A stretch of 64,000 nt of DNA, from assembly GCA_963831705.1 (NCBI GenBank), contig CAWHRE010000005.1, forward strand, positions 489,763-553,762. The letters are read 5' to 3'. The notes beneath the pieces are model-generated. The model was not told the DNA's origin. It worked only from the letters and a program-made list of their open reading frames with translations, and ran no database searches. Positions 1-8,286 of the stretch are shown piece by piece (position 1 is the first letter of the stretch; every line of letters starts with the position of its first letter). Source of the stretch: DASQPR01 sp963831705 (GTDB lineage: Bacteria; Actinomycetota; Actinomycetes; Mycobacteriales; Micromonosporaceae). Both the position numbers and the translations under genes were made by a program.

Positions 1-84
1 ACCAGCACATCGACGAAAGCGGCCACAAGCTCATAATCCGGGCGTAACGTTCACCTAACCGCAGACGCCGGAGGTGAACGACCC

Positions 85-471
85 ATGTTCAAGGGCTTCA
101 AGGAATTCATCACCCGCGGAAACGTCGTCGATCTCGCGGTCGGCATTGTCATCGGTGCGGCCTTCGCCGCGGTCATCAACCAGCTGACGAAATCGTTCCT
201 GAACCCTCTCATCCACGCGATCTTCGGCAACAGCGCAGCCGCCGGCACATTTACGTTCCGTGGTCAGATCTTCGACTACGGCGCGTTCATCAACGCGGTG
301 ATCACATTCCTGGTGACGGCGGCGGCGATCTACTACGTGGTGGTCGTGCCGGTCAACGCGATGGCGGCACGCAAGCGCCGGAAGCAGGGTCTCGACCCAG
401 CCACCGACGAGATGAGCGACGAGGTGCGTCTGCTCACCGAGATCCGCGACCAGCTGTCGCGGCGGCCGTAG
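85..471 (+). CDS. mscL: Large-conductance mechanosensitive channel MscL
   Basis: 128 residues, normal for MscL. The channel opens under membrane tension and releases solutes during osmotic downshock. The family N-terminus is visible: an amphipathic start followed by RGNVVDLAVGIVIGAAF, which begins the pore helix TM1 (about residues 14-45). TM2 is about 68-92, followed by a basic cluster (ARKRRKQG) and the cytoplasmic C-terminal helix (DEVRLLTEIRDQL). A good ribosome site (GGAGGTG) lies about 9 bases before the ATG. The gene faces the small convergent gene ending at 473, leaving one base between the two stop codons. Confidence 0.97.
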   Translation: MFKGFKEFITRGNVVDLAVGIVIGAAFAAVINQLTKSFLNPLIHAIFGNSAAAGTFTFRGQIFDYGAFINAVITFLVTAAAIYYVVVVPVNAMAARKRRKQGLDPATDEMSDEVRLLTEIRDQLSRRP

Positions 472-472
472 T

Positions 473-643
473 TCAGCCCCAGTGCGGCGGGCGATCTTCG
501 AGCAGACGATCGTCGTTCGAGGTCGCCTGCTCGCCCCAACCATGATCCGTATCGTCCCGCGTTTGGACCGGCAGCACCGGCTCGCGTTCGTCGTCGAGTT
601 CGACTTCGCGATCGTCATCCGAGATCGGTTTGTCTGGTTCCAC
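473..643 (-). CDS. Small conserved acidic protein, 56 aa
   Basis: A short GTG-started ORF on the minus strand. The product is strongly acidic (runs such as SDDDREVELDDERE) and ends RDDTDHGWGEQ...DDRLLEDRPPHWG. From memory, the combination of a DDTD-GWGE motif and a C-terminal RPPHW is a recurring signature of a small uncharacterised actinobacterial protein, which is why I accept so short a frame. An in-frame stop lies just upstream of the GTG. The gene is convergent with mscL. No function is known to me. No membrane segment or cysteine is present, so it is probably a soluble, largely disordered protein. Confidence 0.72.
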   Translation of the reverse strand: MEPDKPISDDDREVELDDEREPVLPVQTRDDTDHGWGEQATSNDDRLLEDRPPHWG

Positions 644-695
644 GCGCGAAGACTAACTCCCGCCCGCCACCCGCTCAAATTGGTAACGTCGTCAC

Positions 696-1037
696 GTGAC
701 GTCATCGCAGCCGGGGCCGAGCCCGTACAGCCCGCAGGGCTCCGACGAGCAGATCTGGCGGCGACCGCCGGGTGGCAGTGAGGGCCCTCCGCCGATCAGC
801 GCGCCGCCGGCCGCCTCGCTGTACGCCGGACCGCCACCAACGGTGCAGCCCGGACCGGGGTGGCGGCCACGGTTGCTCGTCCAGGTGCCGGCCGCTCGGA
901 CAATGCCGCCGCAGGACGACGCGGTGCTCGACGAGCAGGACAAGGCGGCCCGAACGATCACGTACGGCGTGGGGATGGTCGCGGGGGCGATCGCGCTGAT
1001 CGTGTTGATCGTGCTCTGCGGAAGGGCGCTGTTCTAG
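696..1037 (+). CDS. Proline-rich protein with one C-terminal membrane helix
   Basis: 113 residues. Positions 1-60 are rich in Pro, Gly and Ser and look disordered. A short amphipathic stretch containing DDAVLDEQDKAAR follows, and then a single hydrophobic helix at about 88-111 that ends at the C-terminus (ALIVLIVLCGRALF). This is a tail-anchored or single-pass layout. The family is common but uncharacterised in actinobacteria. It lies about 50 bp beyond the divergent 56-aa gene. I see no motif that suggests a function. Confidence 0.7.
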   Translation: MTSSQPGPSPYSPQGSDEQIWRRPPGGSEGPPPISAPPAASLYAGPPPTVQPGPGWRPRLLVQVPAARTMPPQDDAVLDEQDKAARTITYGVGMVAGAIALIVLIVLCGRALF

Positions 1038-1589
1038 TTCGATCGTGTCTAGCTTCAGTCGGGTCTAGCTTCCATCGGCGCGGAGATCGTTTAGGAGAGC
1101 GGCGCCTTGCCCGACGCAACGTCGCCATTGTGATGACCCCGTCGCCACTGCGATGATCCTGGAGCGAAAACGGGCTCGAACCCGCGAAACCTTCCCGCTG
1201 TCTCCTGCGTCCACGAGCGCCGATCCAGTCCGCAGCTCTGACCTGCGGATACGCGCCTACGGCTAGTTGGGCATCCCCGCGCCAAAGATCTTTTCCAAGA
1301 AGCGGAAGGATATCTGCGCTCTGACGCCGTCAAGTCTTCACGTTGTCGTTGATCACGATCGTGCTCCGACGGCGCGACGCCCTGCCCAGCGGCTTCAGTC
1401 GGGCACTTTGCTCCGCCAACGTGATCGTGTAGCGAAAGCGGGTCAGATCCCGCAAACGCTTCCGCATCTTGCGGATCTTGCGGCGCCAAGCCGACCCGCG
1501 GCGTCACCCGATGCTTCGGCTCGAGCCGGCCCGCAGGCGATACCGCCGACCACAGCGGTTCGCCCGCGGGCCGGTATGGCGATTACGGA
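1038..1589. other. Gene-free region with degenerate repeats (552 bp)
   Basis: No convincing gene. The open frames here have no ribosome site and biased, Arg/Pro-rich translations typical of shadow frames. Direct inspection shows a 20-bp tandem duplication at 1121-1160 and two similar blocks at about 1164-1197 and 1432-1465. Each block reads GCGAAA, a CGGG...CCCG hairpin, CGAAAC or CAAACG, then TTCC. The region could be decayed repeat or gene sequence; its origin is unclear. Confidence 0.6.
1121..1160 (+). repeat. Two-copy 20-bp tandem repeat
   Basis: Positions 1121-1140 and 1141-1160 match at 16 of 20 bases (GTCGCCAtTGtGATGAcCCc against GTCGCCAcTGcGATGAtCCt). All four differences are C/T transitions. 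The repeat lies in the gene-free region and has no visible function. Confidence 0.7.
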
Positions 1590-2069
1590 CTACAAGCCTG
1601 CCCAGGCGATGTGCGCCCCGGTGTCACCGGTCCGGAAGATGTAGTAGCCGACCACCGCGCCGAGCACGACGGTCACCACGGTCGCGGTCACTCGGGCCGC
1701 CATTGGGATGCCGGCGCCGGACTTTTTCACGCGTGCGTAGTAAGCGAGCAGCGCCAGCGTCACGACGCCGAGCGCGATCGTCCAGTAGAACGTGTCGTTG
1801 CCGTACGAGTTGTGCCGATCGATCTTGGCGAGCTGCCCCACGATGTTCTTGGCGATCAACTCGTTGCGCAGATCTTGGCCGGATAGCTTCGCGAAGAGCG
1901 CCGAGAACGGCGCCACAATGGCGAGCGCGGCAACGGCCCAGAAGATCCGAGGGTGGAACGGCGGCCATGCCGCGTACACGATCGCGCCGACGATCAGCAG
2001 CGGTATGAAGACCACCGCAGCGTGGATCAGCAGCGGATGCGCCGGGATACCCAAGATGTGGTTGAACAC
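1590..2069 (-). CDS. DUF2231-type integral membrane protein
   Basis: 159 residues from a GTG at 2069. That start is preferred over an upstream ATG at 2111 because GGGAGG lies about 6 bases before it, and because the protein then starts FNHILGIPAHPLLIHAAVVF, the usual opening of DUF2231 proteins. There are four hydrophobic segments (about 8-30, 36-56, 90-110 and 125-148), with a loop SGQDLRNE...LAKIDRHNSYGND that may hold conserved His and Asp residues. The family is a predicted membrane protein of unknown role. It is divergent from the MpaB-type oxygenase gene at 2188. Confidence 0.85.
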   Translation of the reverse strand: MFNHILGIPAHPLLIHAAVVFIPLLIVGAIVYAAWPPFHPRIFWAVAALAIVAPFSALFAKLSGQDLRNELIAKNIVGQLAKIDRHNSYGNDTFYWTIALGVVTLALLAYYARVKKSGAGIPMAARVTATVVTVVLGAVVGYYIFRTGDTGAHIAWAGL

Positions 2070-2187
2070 GCAAACCTCCCAGAATCGGCTCCCGCGCGAA
2101 GTATGGTGCATTCACTCGGGCAGAACCTACGCCGGAGTACACGCATCCGCGTGGCGGGTGGTTCGACTCGCGTGGCATCGTTGACTC

Positions 2188-3024
2188 ATGCCGGAGCCGA
2201 AGATCGATTTGGGCCTGTTCGGACCAGAGTCGGTGAGCTGGCGCGTTCATCGCGAACCGATCCTCGCGCTCGCCGGCCTTCGCGCGCTCTATCTCCAGTC
2301 GCTGCATCCGCTGGCGATGGCTGGCGTGGCGCAGAACTCGCGGTACCGCGACGACCCGTACGGCCGACTCAACCGCACCGGCATTTACATCGCCACCGTC
2401 GTGTACGGCACGACCGAGGAAGCCCAGGCTGCCGGTCGACGGCTCCGAGGCATTCACGCCCGAATGCGCGCGATCAACCCGGAAACCGGCATCGAATACC
2501 GGATCGACGCACCTGAGCTGCTGCGATGGGTACACGTGACCGAGGTCGAGTCGTTCGTCACGACCGCAAAACGAGCGGGGCTCGGCCTGTCCGACGCCGA
2601 TGTGGACGCGTACTACACCGAGCAATTGCGGGCGGCCGAGCTGGTTGGACTCGATCCGTCAACGGTGCCCGGAACCGCGGCCGAGGTCGCGGCGTACTAC
2701 AAATTGGTTCGGGGCGATCTCGCGATGACGAAGGAAGCGGCCGAGTCCGCGATGTTCCTGTCCGCGCCTCCGCTGCCGTACCGGCTGGGTTTCACTCCCG
2801 TCCGGCTCGCATGGTTCGGGCTGGCCGCGGTCGCGGTCGGCCTGTTGCCGTCGTGGGCCCGCCGCATGTACGGCTTGCCTGGCCTGCCAACGACCGATCC
2901 GGCCGCGTCGATCTCGGCGCGGACGCTGCGGCTCGCCCTGAAAGCGTTGCCGGAAAAGGCGATCCGGGGACCGATCTACGTGGCCGCACTGGAACGCGCG
3001 GCCGCCGCCGGTCACTCGGTCTGA
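2188..3024 (+). CDS. Oxygenase MpaB-like protein (DUF2236, latex-clearing-protein fold)
   Basis: 278 residues. The N-terminal part carries the DUF2236 pattern: PESVSWRVHREPILALAGLRALYLQSLHPLAM, then YRDDPYGRLNRTGIYI and the GxxEEAxxAxxRLRGIHARM helix. The central WVHVTEVESF block matches the conserved WVH segment. Characterised family members bind heme (rubber oxygenase Lcp, the mycophenolic-acid protein MpaB). His residues in this N-terminal region are the likely ligands, which is inference. A hydrophobic patch at about 203-220 suggests membrane association. The 3' end overlaps the convergent nuclease gene by 13 bp. Confidence 0.85.
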   Translation: MPEPKIDLGLFGPESVSWRVHREPILALAGLRALYLQSLHPLAMAGVAQNSRYRDDPYGRLNRTGIYIATVVYGTTEEAQAAGRRLRGIHARMRAINPETGIEYRIDAPELLRWVHVTEVESFVTTAKRAGLGLSDADVDAYYTEQLRAAELVGLDPSTVPGTAAEVAAYYKLVRGDLAMTKEAAESAMFLSAPPLPYRLGFTPVRLAWFGLAAVAVGLLPSWARRMYGLPGLPTTDPAASISARTLRLALKALPEKAIRGPIYVAALERAAAAGHSV

Positions 3025-3878
3025 AGCGACGCCTCCACCGAGCTCCACGGCTGTTTGACCGGCGCGTCCGCACCGCCGGGACAAACTCGCCGGAAATCGC
3101 AGTAGGAGCAGAGCGTGCTTGGCGCGGTCGGGAACGCGTCGTCCGGGTCAGCGCCATCGTCCACGGATCGCTCAGCCGTGCGGATGTCGGCTGCCGTTGC
3201 CTCGGCGCGCGACACCGCTCGAGCGAGCGACGCATCGGTGTGCTCGTGGACGGCAACCGTACCGGTCGGAAGATGGTGCAGCTCAACGGTGTGGCAAGCC
3301 CGCCGGAGCGTACGCGCGGCGGCAAACGCATATAGCGCTAGCGCGCTCGACCCCCGGGCATCGTCGCTGGTCAGCTCGGATCGGCCGGTCTTGTAGTCGA
3401 CGATGACAAGCTCGTCGCCACGGCGGTCGATCCGGTCCGCCCGGCCGGAGAATGCCAGCGTCGACGTCTTCGCCGCGACCACGCGCTCTACGCCGGCCGG
3501 TTCGGCCTGTGGGTCGAGCGTCGCGACGTAGCCTTCGAGCCAGCGGAGCGCCACACCGTATGCAGCCTTCTCCTGCGCATCGTCGCGGTAGCCCTCGCCG
3601 ACCCACGTGGCTCGCAGCAGTGTCGGCAGCGGGTCGGTCGACCGGCGTTCCGGCGCCAGCCCGTACCAATTCTTCAGCGCTGTGTGAACGCTCGCCCCGA
3701 GCGAATTGTGCGCCCACGGCGGACCCTTCTGCGGCGCCGGCCGGTCGATGTAGCTATACCGGTAGCGACGCGGGCAGTCCTCGTACGACGACAGCTTGCT
3801 GGGCGTGCAGACGAACAACCGCTCCGGCATGCCCTCGAAGCCGAGCTGGCCGGGAATCTGATTACGCGTATCGGGCAC
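3012..3878 (-). CDS. RecB/Cas4-like PD-(D/E)XK nuclease
   Basis: 288 residues from a GTG at 3878. The N-terminus has the RecB-family signature CTPSKLSSYEDCPRRYRYSYIDR, whose Cys probably ligates an Fe-S cluster. The catalytic core is visible as the GRADRIDRRGDELVIVDYKTGR stretch (D..VDYKTG, the D-ExK motif). The C-terminal CSYCDFRRVCPGG supplies three more cysteines, as in AddB/Cas4-type [4Fe-4S] nucleases. Stand-alone copies are widespread in actinobacteria and are assigned to DNA repair. No Cas gene or CRISPR array is nearby, so this is not a Cas4. The alternative start MPERLF lies further inside. Confidence 0.88.
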   Translation of the reverse strand: MPDTRNQIPGQLGFEGMPERLFVCTPSKLSSYEDCPRRYRYSYIDRPAPQKGPPWAHNSLGASVHTALKNWYGLAPERRSTDPLPTLLRATWVGEGYRDDAQEKAAYGVALRWLEGYVATLDPQAEPAGVERVVAAKTSTLAFSGRADRIDRRGDELVIVDYKTGRSELTSDDARGSSALALYAFAAARTLRRACHTVELHHLPTGTVAVHEHTDASLARAVSRAEATAADIRTAERSVDDGADPDDAFPTAPSTLCSYCDFRRVCPGGADAPVKQPWSSVEASLQTE

Positions 3879-3916
3879 ACAACGATCCTGCCACCAACCT
3901 GTGACACCCGCGAAAA

Positions 3917-4561
3917 TCAGTGCGGCGTGTGTAGATACTGCGACACGAACGCACCGATGGAATCGGCGATGAGCTGGACCGCGATCGCGGCGAGCAGAAG
4001 GCCGGCGATCCGGGTCAGCACTTCGATGCCGCCGGGCCGGAGAATCTTCACGATGAATCCCGAGTACCGAAGGACCAGCCAGACCGCGACCATGACGAGC
4101 AGGATCGCGGCGGCGATCGCACTGTAGTTGCTGATGCCGTGGTTGCGGCGGACGAACAGCATGGTCGCGACGATCGCGCCCGGGCCGGCCAGCAGCGGCG
4201 TACCGAGCGGCACCAGCGCGATGTTTGAGGTCGCCTGCTGGTTCTTGTCGTCGGCCTTTCCGGTCAGCAGCTCCAACGCAACCAGTACGAGCAGCAGACC
4301 GCCCGCGCCCTGCAGCGCCGGCAAATCGATGCCGAGGTATTCCAGCAGCTTCTGACCGGCAACGGCGAACACCACGATGACGCCGAGCGCGAGCGCGACC
4401 GCCTGCCAAGCCGCCTTGTGCCGCTCGCGGGCCGGCAGCGGCGCGGTCAGCGCCACGAAAATCGGCACCATACCGGGCGGATCGGTAATGACGAGCAACG
4501 TCACGAAGACTTCACCAAAGAGCGTCAACCACACGGGCAAACGATGGCACACCGACCGCAC
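3917..4561 (-). CDS. MarC-family integral membrane protein
   Basis: 214 residues from a GTG at 4561. A second GTG at 4534 would give 205 residues beginning WLTLFGEVF, which is the usual family N-terminus, and cannot be excluded. About six hydrophobic helices are visible, with the family motifs VITDPPGMVPIFVALT near the start and IALVPLGTPLLAGPGAI in the middle. MarC proteins were once linked to multiple antibiotic resistance, but their function is unresolved. The gene lies 38 bp upstream of the nuclease gene on the same strand and may be co-transcribed with it. Confidence 0.9.
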   Translation of the reverse strand: MRSVCHRLPVWLTLFGEVFVTLLVITDPPGMVPIFVALTAPLPARERHKAAWQAVALALGVIVVFAVAGQKLLEYLGIDLPALQGAGGLLLVLVALELLTGKADDKNQQATSNIALVPLGTPLLAGPGAIVATMLFVRRNHGISNYSAIAAAILLVMVAVWLVLRYSGFIVKILRPGGIEVLTRIAGLLLAAIAVQLIADSIGAFVSQYLHTPH

Positions 4562-4665
4562 CCGCCGCCGGGCACCTCAAGAAAAGATGGCGGCGCGGCG
4601 GCCCGTACACCCCCACGATGTACGAGCCGTCGCGCCGCCGCGCGTCCTGCTTAGAGCGACCGCTC

Positions 4666-4794
4666 TTAGGACGTCAGGGTGAAATTGACGAACTGCTTGA
4701 TGAGATACGCCGCGCCGATCGATGATGCGACCACGGTGATCAATCCGAAGAAGAACACCACGGCCGCGAGTCGATGGTCCCGACGATCGGCCAT
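4666..4794 (-). CDS. Small single-helix membrane protein, 42 aa
   Basis: MADRRDHRLAAVVFFFGLI begins a short protein with one clear hydrophobic helix (residues about 10-32), followed by KQFVNFTLTS. The frame stays open upstream to 5025, but that extension is Arg/Thr-rich with no ribosome site, so I take the internal ATG. The ribosome site for this ATG is also weak. No family is recognised. The call rests on the basic-then-hydrophobic pattern and the gap it would otherwise leave between marC and the bPH2 gene. Confidence 0.42.
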   Translation of the reverse strand: MADRRDHRLAAVVFFFGLITVVASSIGAAYLIKQFVNFTLTS

Positions 4795-5131
4795 GCTCTT
4801 GACGTTGGCCGGCTCGGAAGTCGCCGCGAAGATCACGTCGATCGAGGCCAGCCGGTAACGGTATCGGGGGCGCCGGCGCCGAAGCCAGGTCGCGCGTGCC
4901 GTTGTGGCCGCGACCTGAGTGCTCCGACGGGCTACCTGGTTGCCCCGTGTGGACGTCGCCCCCGCGACGACGCCCGGGCGGATGCGGGTATTCCGGATCA
5001 GCGGATTCCGGATTGACACTGTCACGCTAGTTAGACGCCCTTACCCATGCCGGTGGTTGCAGCCGATGTCAAAAAGAGACTTATTTCGAAGGTGCTGCAC
5101 ACGAGTTAATCAGTCGAGAGCAAAGAGCAGG

Positions 5132-5899
5132 TTAAGAACCGTCGTCCTCTGCGGACATTTGCGCTGCCAACTTCGCTTCGACCGCCTCCGGCTCGTACAT
5201 CTCCTCGACAATGCGCAGGTAGAGCTCGTTTGGGTTGGGTAGGTGCTTGACCTCACGCAACGCCTGATCCTGGCCTGCCGATTCGAGGACGAAGTTGCCG
5301 TAGTTGAAGATTCGCCCGATTGCCGACTGATCATATTTCATGTCCGTCACGCGCTGCAGCGGCATCATTCCAACCGTTCGGTTGAACATGCCGGTGACCG
5401 TCATCAGACGCTTGTTGGTCAGGATGAACCGGTCGTAGTACCAGTCGGCGACCCGGAACGAAATCCACACCATCACGAGGATCCACAGAATGATCACGGT
5501 GGTACTCAGGCCGGTGTAGTGGTGCTTGGCAAAGTAGCCCCACAGCCAACCGAACAGGAACGTGGCGACCGCGCCGATGCCGAACTGATCCGCCAGGTAC
5601 GTCCAGTGCTTCTTCCACTCGCCCCGGAACTTCTCGGTCGGGAACAGGTAGCGGGCAACGTATGCGCTGGGTTCATCCTGCAACGGCTGCGTACGGCGAG
5701 ACCCGAGCGGCACGCCGGAAGCGTCGTACTGCAACGGTGCCAACTCATCCGGGTTGATGAGCGTCTCGCCGAACTCTTGCGTCGGCGTGTCGCCCTCGGT
5801 GTCGTACGTGTCGTACGGGATGAATTCAGGATCGCTGTAGTCGCCATCGTCGTTCTCGCGGCGATGGCGTGGGACGTCCGACTCGTCGCGGGGGTGCAT
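5132..5899 (-). CDS. PH domain (bPH2/YdbS-like) membrane protein
   Basis: 255 residues. Positions 1-75 are acidic and polar (cytoplasmic tail). From about 80 the conserved core begins: ARYLFPTEKFRGEWKKHW, two membrane helices (about 108-150), then FRVADWYYDRFILTNKRLMTVTGMFNR. The FxLTNxRL and GMxPLQRVTDMKY motifs are typical of the bacterial PH-like bPH2 domain. The domain ends in RIFNYGNFVLESAGQDQALREVKHLPNP. Such proteins are thought to take part in envelope or stress functions, but no ligand is known. It is in the same orientation as the 52-aa gene just upstream. Confidence 0.9.
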   Translation of the reverse strand: MHPRDESDVPRHRRENDDGDYSDPEFIPYDTYDTEGDTPTQEFGETLINPDELAPLQYDASGVPLGSRRTQPLQDEPSAYVARYLFPTEKFRGEWKKHWTYLADQFGIGAVATFLFGWLWGYFAKHHYTGLSTTVIILWILVMVWISFRVADWYYDRFILTNKRLMTVTGMFNRTVGMMPLQRVTDMKYDQSAIGRIFNYGNFVLESAGQDQALREVKHLPNPNELYLRIVEEMYEPEAVEAKLAAQMSAEDDGS

Positions 5900-5942
5900 C
5901 GGTCGTTGGCCGCCGTTCGTGGGGTAGCGCTAGAAGGTAAGG

Positions 5943-6101
5943 CTAAGCAACAAGGTTCGAGAAGAAGTCTCCGAAGCCCTGAGCGATGCCGACAACTCCA
6001 TCGCCGAGCGACTTAAAGACGGCCGCCGCGTTCGCCGGGCGGTACGCCACGAAGAATATGAGAAACGCGATCAGAGCCCAGGTGAGGAACTTCTTGACCA
6101 T
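5943..6101 (-). CDS. Small membrane protein, 52 aa
   Basis: Starts at the ATG at 6101 behind a strong ribosome site (GGAGGGG, about 9 bases away). The longer frame to 6146 adds only a basic, unlikely N-terminus. The product starts MVKKFLTWALIAFLIFFVAY, a signal-anchor helix, then RPANAAAVFKSLGDGVVGIAQGFGDFF. The RPANAA segment after the helix could be a cleavage site, or the protein may stay anchored with a short extracytoplasmic amphipathic helix. Similar tiny proteins recur in actinobacteria, but I know no function. It lies 43 bp upstream of the bPH2 gene on the same strand. Confidence 0.72.
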   Translation of the reverse strand: MVKKFLTWALIAFLIFFVAYRPANAAAVFKSLGDGVVGIAQGFGDFFSNLVA

Positions 6102-6184
6102 CTGGGGCCGTCCCCTCCGTGAGCGGCGCCGGAAATGTTGCCGCAACTGTCCTCAGACTACCAGTCGCACGTCTTGTGGAGAAT

Positions 6185-6868
6185 CTACAAACGCACATCC
6201 GGTTCGGATGATTCTCCCGATTTTCCGGGGCGTCCGTCGAGATAGGGCGATGTCGCGCCGTACACAAGCTCACCTGGCAGCCAATCCGTCAAATCATGAA
6301 GTTCGATGTGTTCGCTGAGGACGTAACCGGCATCAGGCGGCCAAGCGACCGCGTACAGCCAGATGCCGCGCGCCTCGCCGACGTACGCGACCCGATCCGG
6401 CGCGCCTTCAACGCTCCACATCGGCGTGTCGCGCCCGTCGGCCTTCACTTTGGCGTGTGCCGTATGTGCCGTGAGCTCGGCAAACGACCGTCCAGGATCG
6501 ATTCCGGCAAGGCGATTCCCCAGTCCGACGCCCAGCTGCTCGGCCACGAGGATGACGTCGGCCGGGCCGCCGCTGATCGGGGTCGGGCCGCTGCAGGCGA
6601 TCGCGGTCGCCTGCACGCCGGAGTGGTCGTCGCCGACCCAACCGACGCCGGTGACCAGCCAACCTTGCGGCAGCGGCCATGGACACCACAGCGGCACACC
6701 GCTCCCACCTGCGGAAATTCGATCGGCAATCGAGCTCACCACGTCGGCTCCGATATGGCCGGCCACATGCAGCGGCACGATCGGGCCGCAGTTGGCACAG
6801 CGCCAATCCGCCGACAATAGGCCCGGCTCGTGCACATCGCGCCCGCACCTCGGGCACGACACGGTCAC
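6185..6868 (-). CDS. Zinc-ribbon protein, DUF6758-like
   Basis: 227 residues from a GTG at 6868. That GTG shares bases with the stop codon of the upstream methyltransferase gene (GTGA), so translation is probably coupled. The N-terminus is a treble-clef or zinc ribbon: SCPRCGRDVHEP...WRCANCG (two CxxC pairs). The remainder is a unique globular domain with LWCPWPLPQGW, GPADVILVAEQLGVGLG and a C-terminal HIELHDLTDWLPGELVYG. This arrangement is an uncharacterised actinobacterial family often found beside a TrmH-like gene. The context suggests a role related to RNA modification, but nothing in the protein proves it. Confidence 0.72.
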   Translation of the reverse strand: MTVSCPRCGRDVHEPGLLSADWRCANCGPIVPLHVAGHIGADVVSSIADRISAGGSGVPLWCPWPLPQGWLVTGVGWVGDDHSGVQATAIACSGPTPISGGPADVILVAEQLGVGLGNRLAGIDPGRSFAELTAHTAHAKVKADGRDTPMWSVEGAPDRVAYVGEARGIWLYAVAWPPDAGYVLSEHIELHDLTDWLPGELVYGATSPYLDGRPGKSGESSEPDVRL

Positions 6869-7521
6869 CCGGGTGCCCCGGAGTCCAGCGCATGCGCTCG
6901 GATCCAGGCGTGCATGGCAATACCGCTCGCCACGCCGGCGTTGATCGAACGCGTGGACCCGAACTGCGCGATCGAATAGACCGTGTCGCAGGACGCTCGG
7001 GCGACGTCCGACAGGCCGGGACCCTCTTGCCCGAACAGCAGTACGCATCGCTTCGGTAGCGCGTGCGACTCCATCGGATGCGCGCCCGGCAGGTTGTCGA
7101 TCCCGACCACCGGCAGGTCCCGGCCGTGCGCCCAGGCGACGAATTCCTCGATCGTCTCGTGGTGACGAACGTGCTGGTAGCGGTCGGTCACCATGGCTCC
7201 CCGGCGATTCCAGCGGCGGCGTCCGACGACATGCACCTCGGCGGCCAGAAACGCGTTCGCGTTGCGAACCACGGTGCCGATGTTCATGTCGTGCTGCCAG
7301 TTCTCGATCGCCACGTGAAACGCATGGCGCTTCGTGTCCAGGTCGGCCACGATCGCGTCGTGGCGCCAGTAGCGGTACCGGTCGATGACGTTGCGCCGGT
7401 CGCCGTGTTCCAGCAGCTCCGGGTCGAGATGCGGGTCGTCTGGCCAAGGGCCGGCCCATGGTCCGACGCCGACGGGCAGCACGATCTCTTCCGGTTCCAC
7501 GATCTCGCGGTCACTGCTCAC
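6865..7521 (-). CDS. SpoU/TrmH-family RNA 2'-O-methyltransferase
   Basis: 218 residues from the GTG at 7521. The frame can extend to 7602, but the extra N-terminus has no support. The SPOUT fold motifs are clear. Motif 1 is FHVAIENWQHDMNIGTVVRNANAF (N, then R as the catalytic Arg). Motif 2 is CVLLFGQEGPGLSD. Motif 3 is YSIAQFGSTRSINAGVASGIAMHAWI, which holds the S-adenosylmethionine-binding knot. The enzyme should methylate a ribose 2'-OH in tRNA or rRNA; the site cannot be read from the sequence. It is the first gene of a two-gene coupled operon with the zinc-ribbon protein. Confidence 0.9.
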   Translation of the reverse strand: MSSDREIVEPEEIVLPVGVGPWAGPWPDDPHLDPELLEHGDRRNVIDRYRYWRHDAIVADLDTKRHAFHVAIENWQHDMNIGTVVRNANAFLAAEVHVVGRRRWNRRGAMVTDRYQHVRHHETIEEFVAWAHGRDLPVVGIDNLPGAHPMESHALPKRCVLLFGQEGPGLSDVARASCDTVYSIAQFGSTRSINAGVASGIAMHAWIRAHALDSGAPG

Positions 7522-7738
7522 AAACCGTTGAGGGTACGGCCAACCGGGCGTACCCGCTTCGAGGCGGGCCGTCCCATCCGGGCGTGCCGGCGGCGCGAGC
7601 ACGCGGCATCAGCCGCCGAACGCTGCGGACAACGTCGGCGCCGCCGAGGAGTCGATCGGACTGCACATCGGGCTGACCTCCGCGAACAGCATAAAACGCA
7701 GCCACGATGATCACCGGGACATCGCGGATGCGGCTTGC

Positions 7739-8236
7739 TCAGGTTCGCGGTGTCGGGAACGACGGAAGATCGGATCCGGTCGCGTACTCCTGCTTCGGCA
7801 CCATCACCCGGCGCCGGAACACGCACACCATCGTCCCGTCCTGCTTGTAACCCTTGGTCTCGACCGTCACCACGCCGCGATCCGGCTTTGACGATGATTC
7901 GCGTTTGTCGAGCACCGTGGTCTCGCCGTAGATCGTGTCACCGTGAAATGTCGGCGCGACGTGGCGCAGCGATTCAACCTCAAGATTCGCAATTGCCTTG
8001 CCGCTCACGTCGGCAACCGACATTCCGAGCAGCAGCGAGTAGATCAAATTGCCGACGACGACGTTCTTGCCGAAATCCGTAGCAGTTTCGGCATAGTGCG
8101 CATCGAGATGCAGCGGATGGTGATTCATCGTAATGAGGCAGAACAGGTGATCATCGCTCTCGGTCACAGTCTTGCCCGGCCAGTGGCGGTATACCGCGCC
8201 GACCTCGAATTCTTCGTAGTAGCGGCCGAACTGCAT
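7739..8236 (-). CDS. MaoC-like hot-dog dehydratase
   Basis: 165 residues from the ATG at 8236 behind GGAGGTC. It has the MaoC N-terminus GRYYEEFEVGAVYRHWPGKTVTESDDHLF, the NHHPLHLDAHYA segment carrying the His of the hydratase site, and VVGNLIYSLLLGM. The protein closely resembles the MaoC member (Rv2499c) of the mycobacterial leucine-degradation cluster, whose other members (an acyl-CoA dehydrogenase and a CitE-like lyase) are encoded at 9872 and 13162. The likely activity is hydration or dehydration of an enoyl/hydroxyacyl-CoA. Its leader contains a terminator-like hairpin, listed separately. Confidence 0.88.
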   Translation of the reverse strand: MQFGRYYEEFEVGAVYRHWPGKTVTESDDHLFCLITMNHHPLHLDAHYAETATDFGKNVVVGNLIYSLLLGMSVADVSGKAIANLEVESLRHVAPTFHGDTIYGETTVLDKRESSSKPDRGVVTVETKGYKQDGTMVCVFRRRVMVPKQEYATGSDLPSFPTPRT

Positions 8237-8250
8237 CGTTGACCTCCGAA

Positions 8251-8286
8251 AAACAACAATGGGTACGGCAAGAATGCCGTACCCAT
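8251..8286 (-). terminator. Terminator-like hairpin in the leader of the MaoC gene
   Basis: On the minus strand, a perfect 12-bp stem (ATGGGTACGGCA against TGCCGTACCCAT, loop TTCT, 8259-8286) is followed by TTGTTGTTTTT. It ends about 15 bases before the MaoC start codon and just ahead of its ribosome site. It has the form of an intrinsic terminator. It could end DUF393 transcription, 160 bp upstream, or act as an attenuator for the MaoC gene. Confidence 0.72.

Noticed and set aside
1..47. Possible C-terminal end of an upstream gene (frame ending HIDESGHKLIIRA, stop at 45-47)
   Set aside because: Only 14 codons are visible and all three frames contain stops nearby; not enough to support a gene call.
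1267..1644. Open frame of 125 codons in the gene-free region
   Set aside because: No ribosome site, and it overlaps the antisense of the DUF2231 gene; composition is that of a shadow frame.
3012..3878. Cas4 of a CRISPR system
   Set aside because: The nuclease has the Cas4/RecB fold, but no CRISPR array or other cas gene is within the window.
5943..6146. Longer 67-aa version of the small membrane protein
   Set aside because: The upstream start has no ribosome site and adds a basic stretch; the internal ATG has a strong one.
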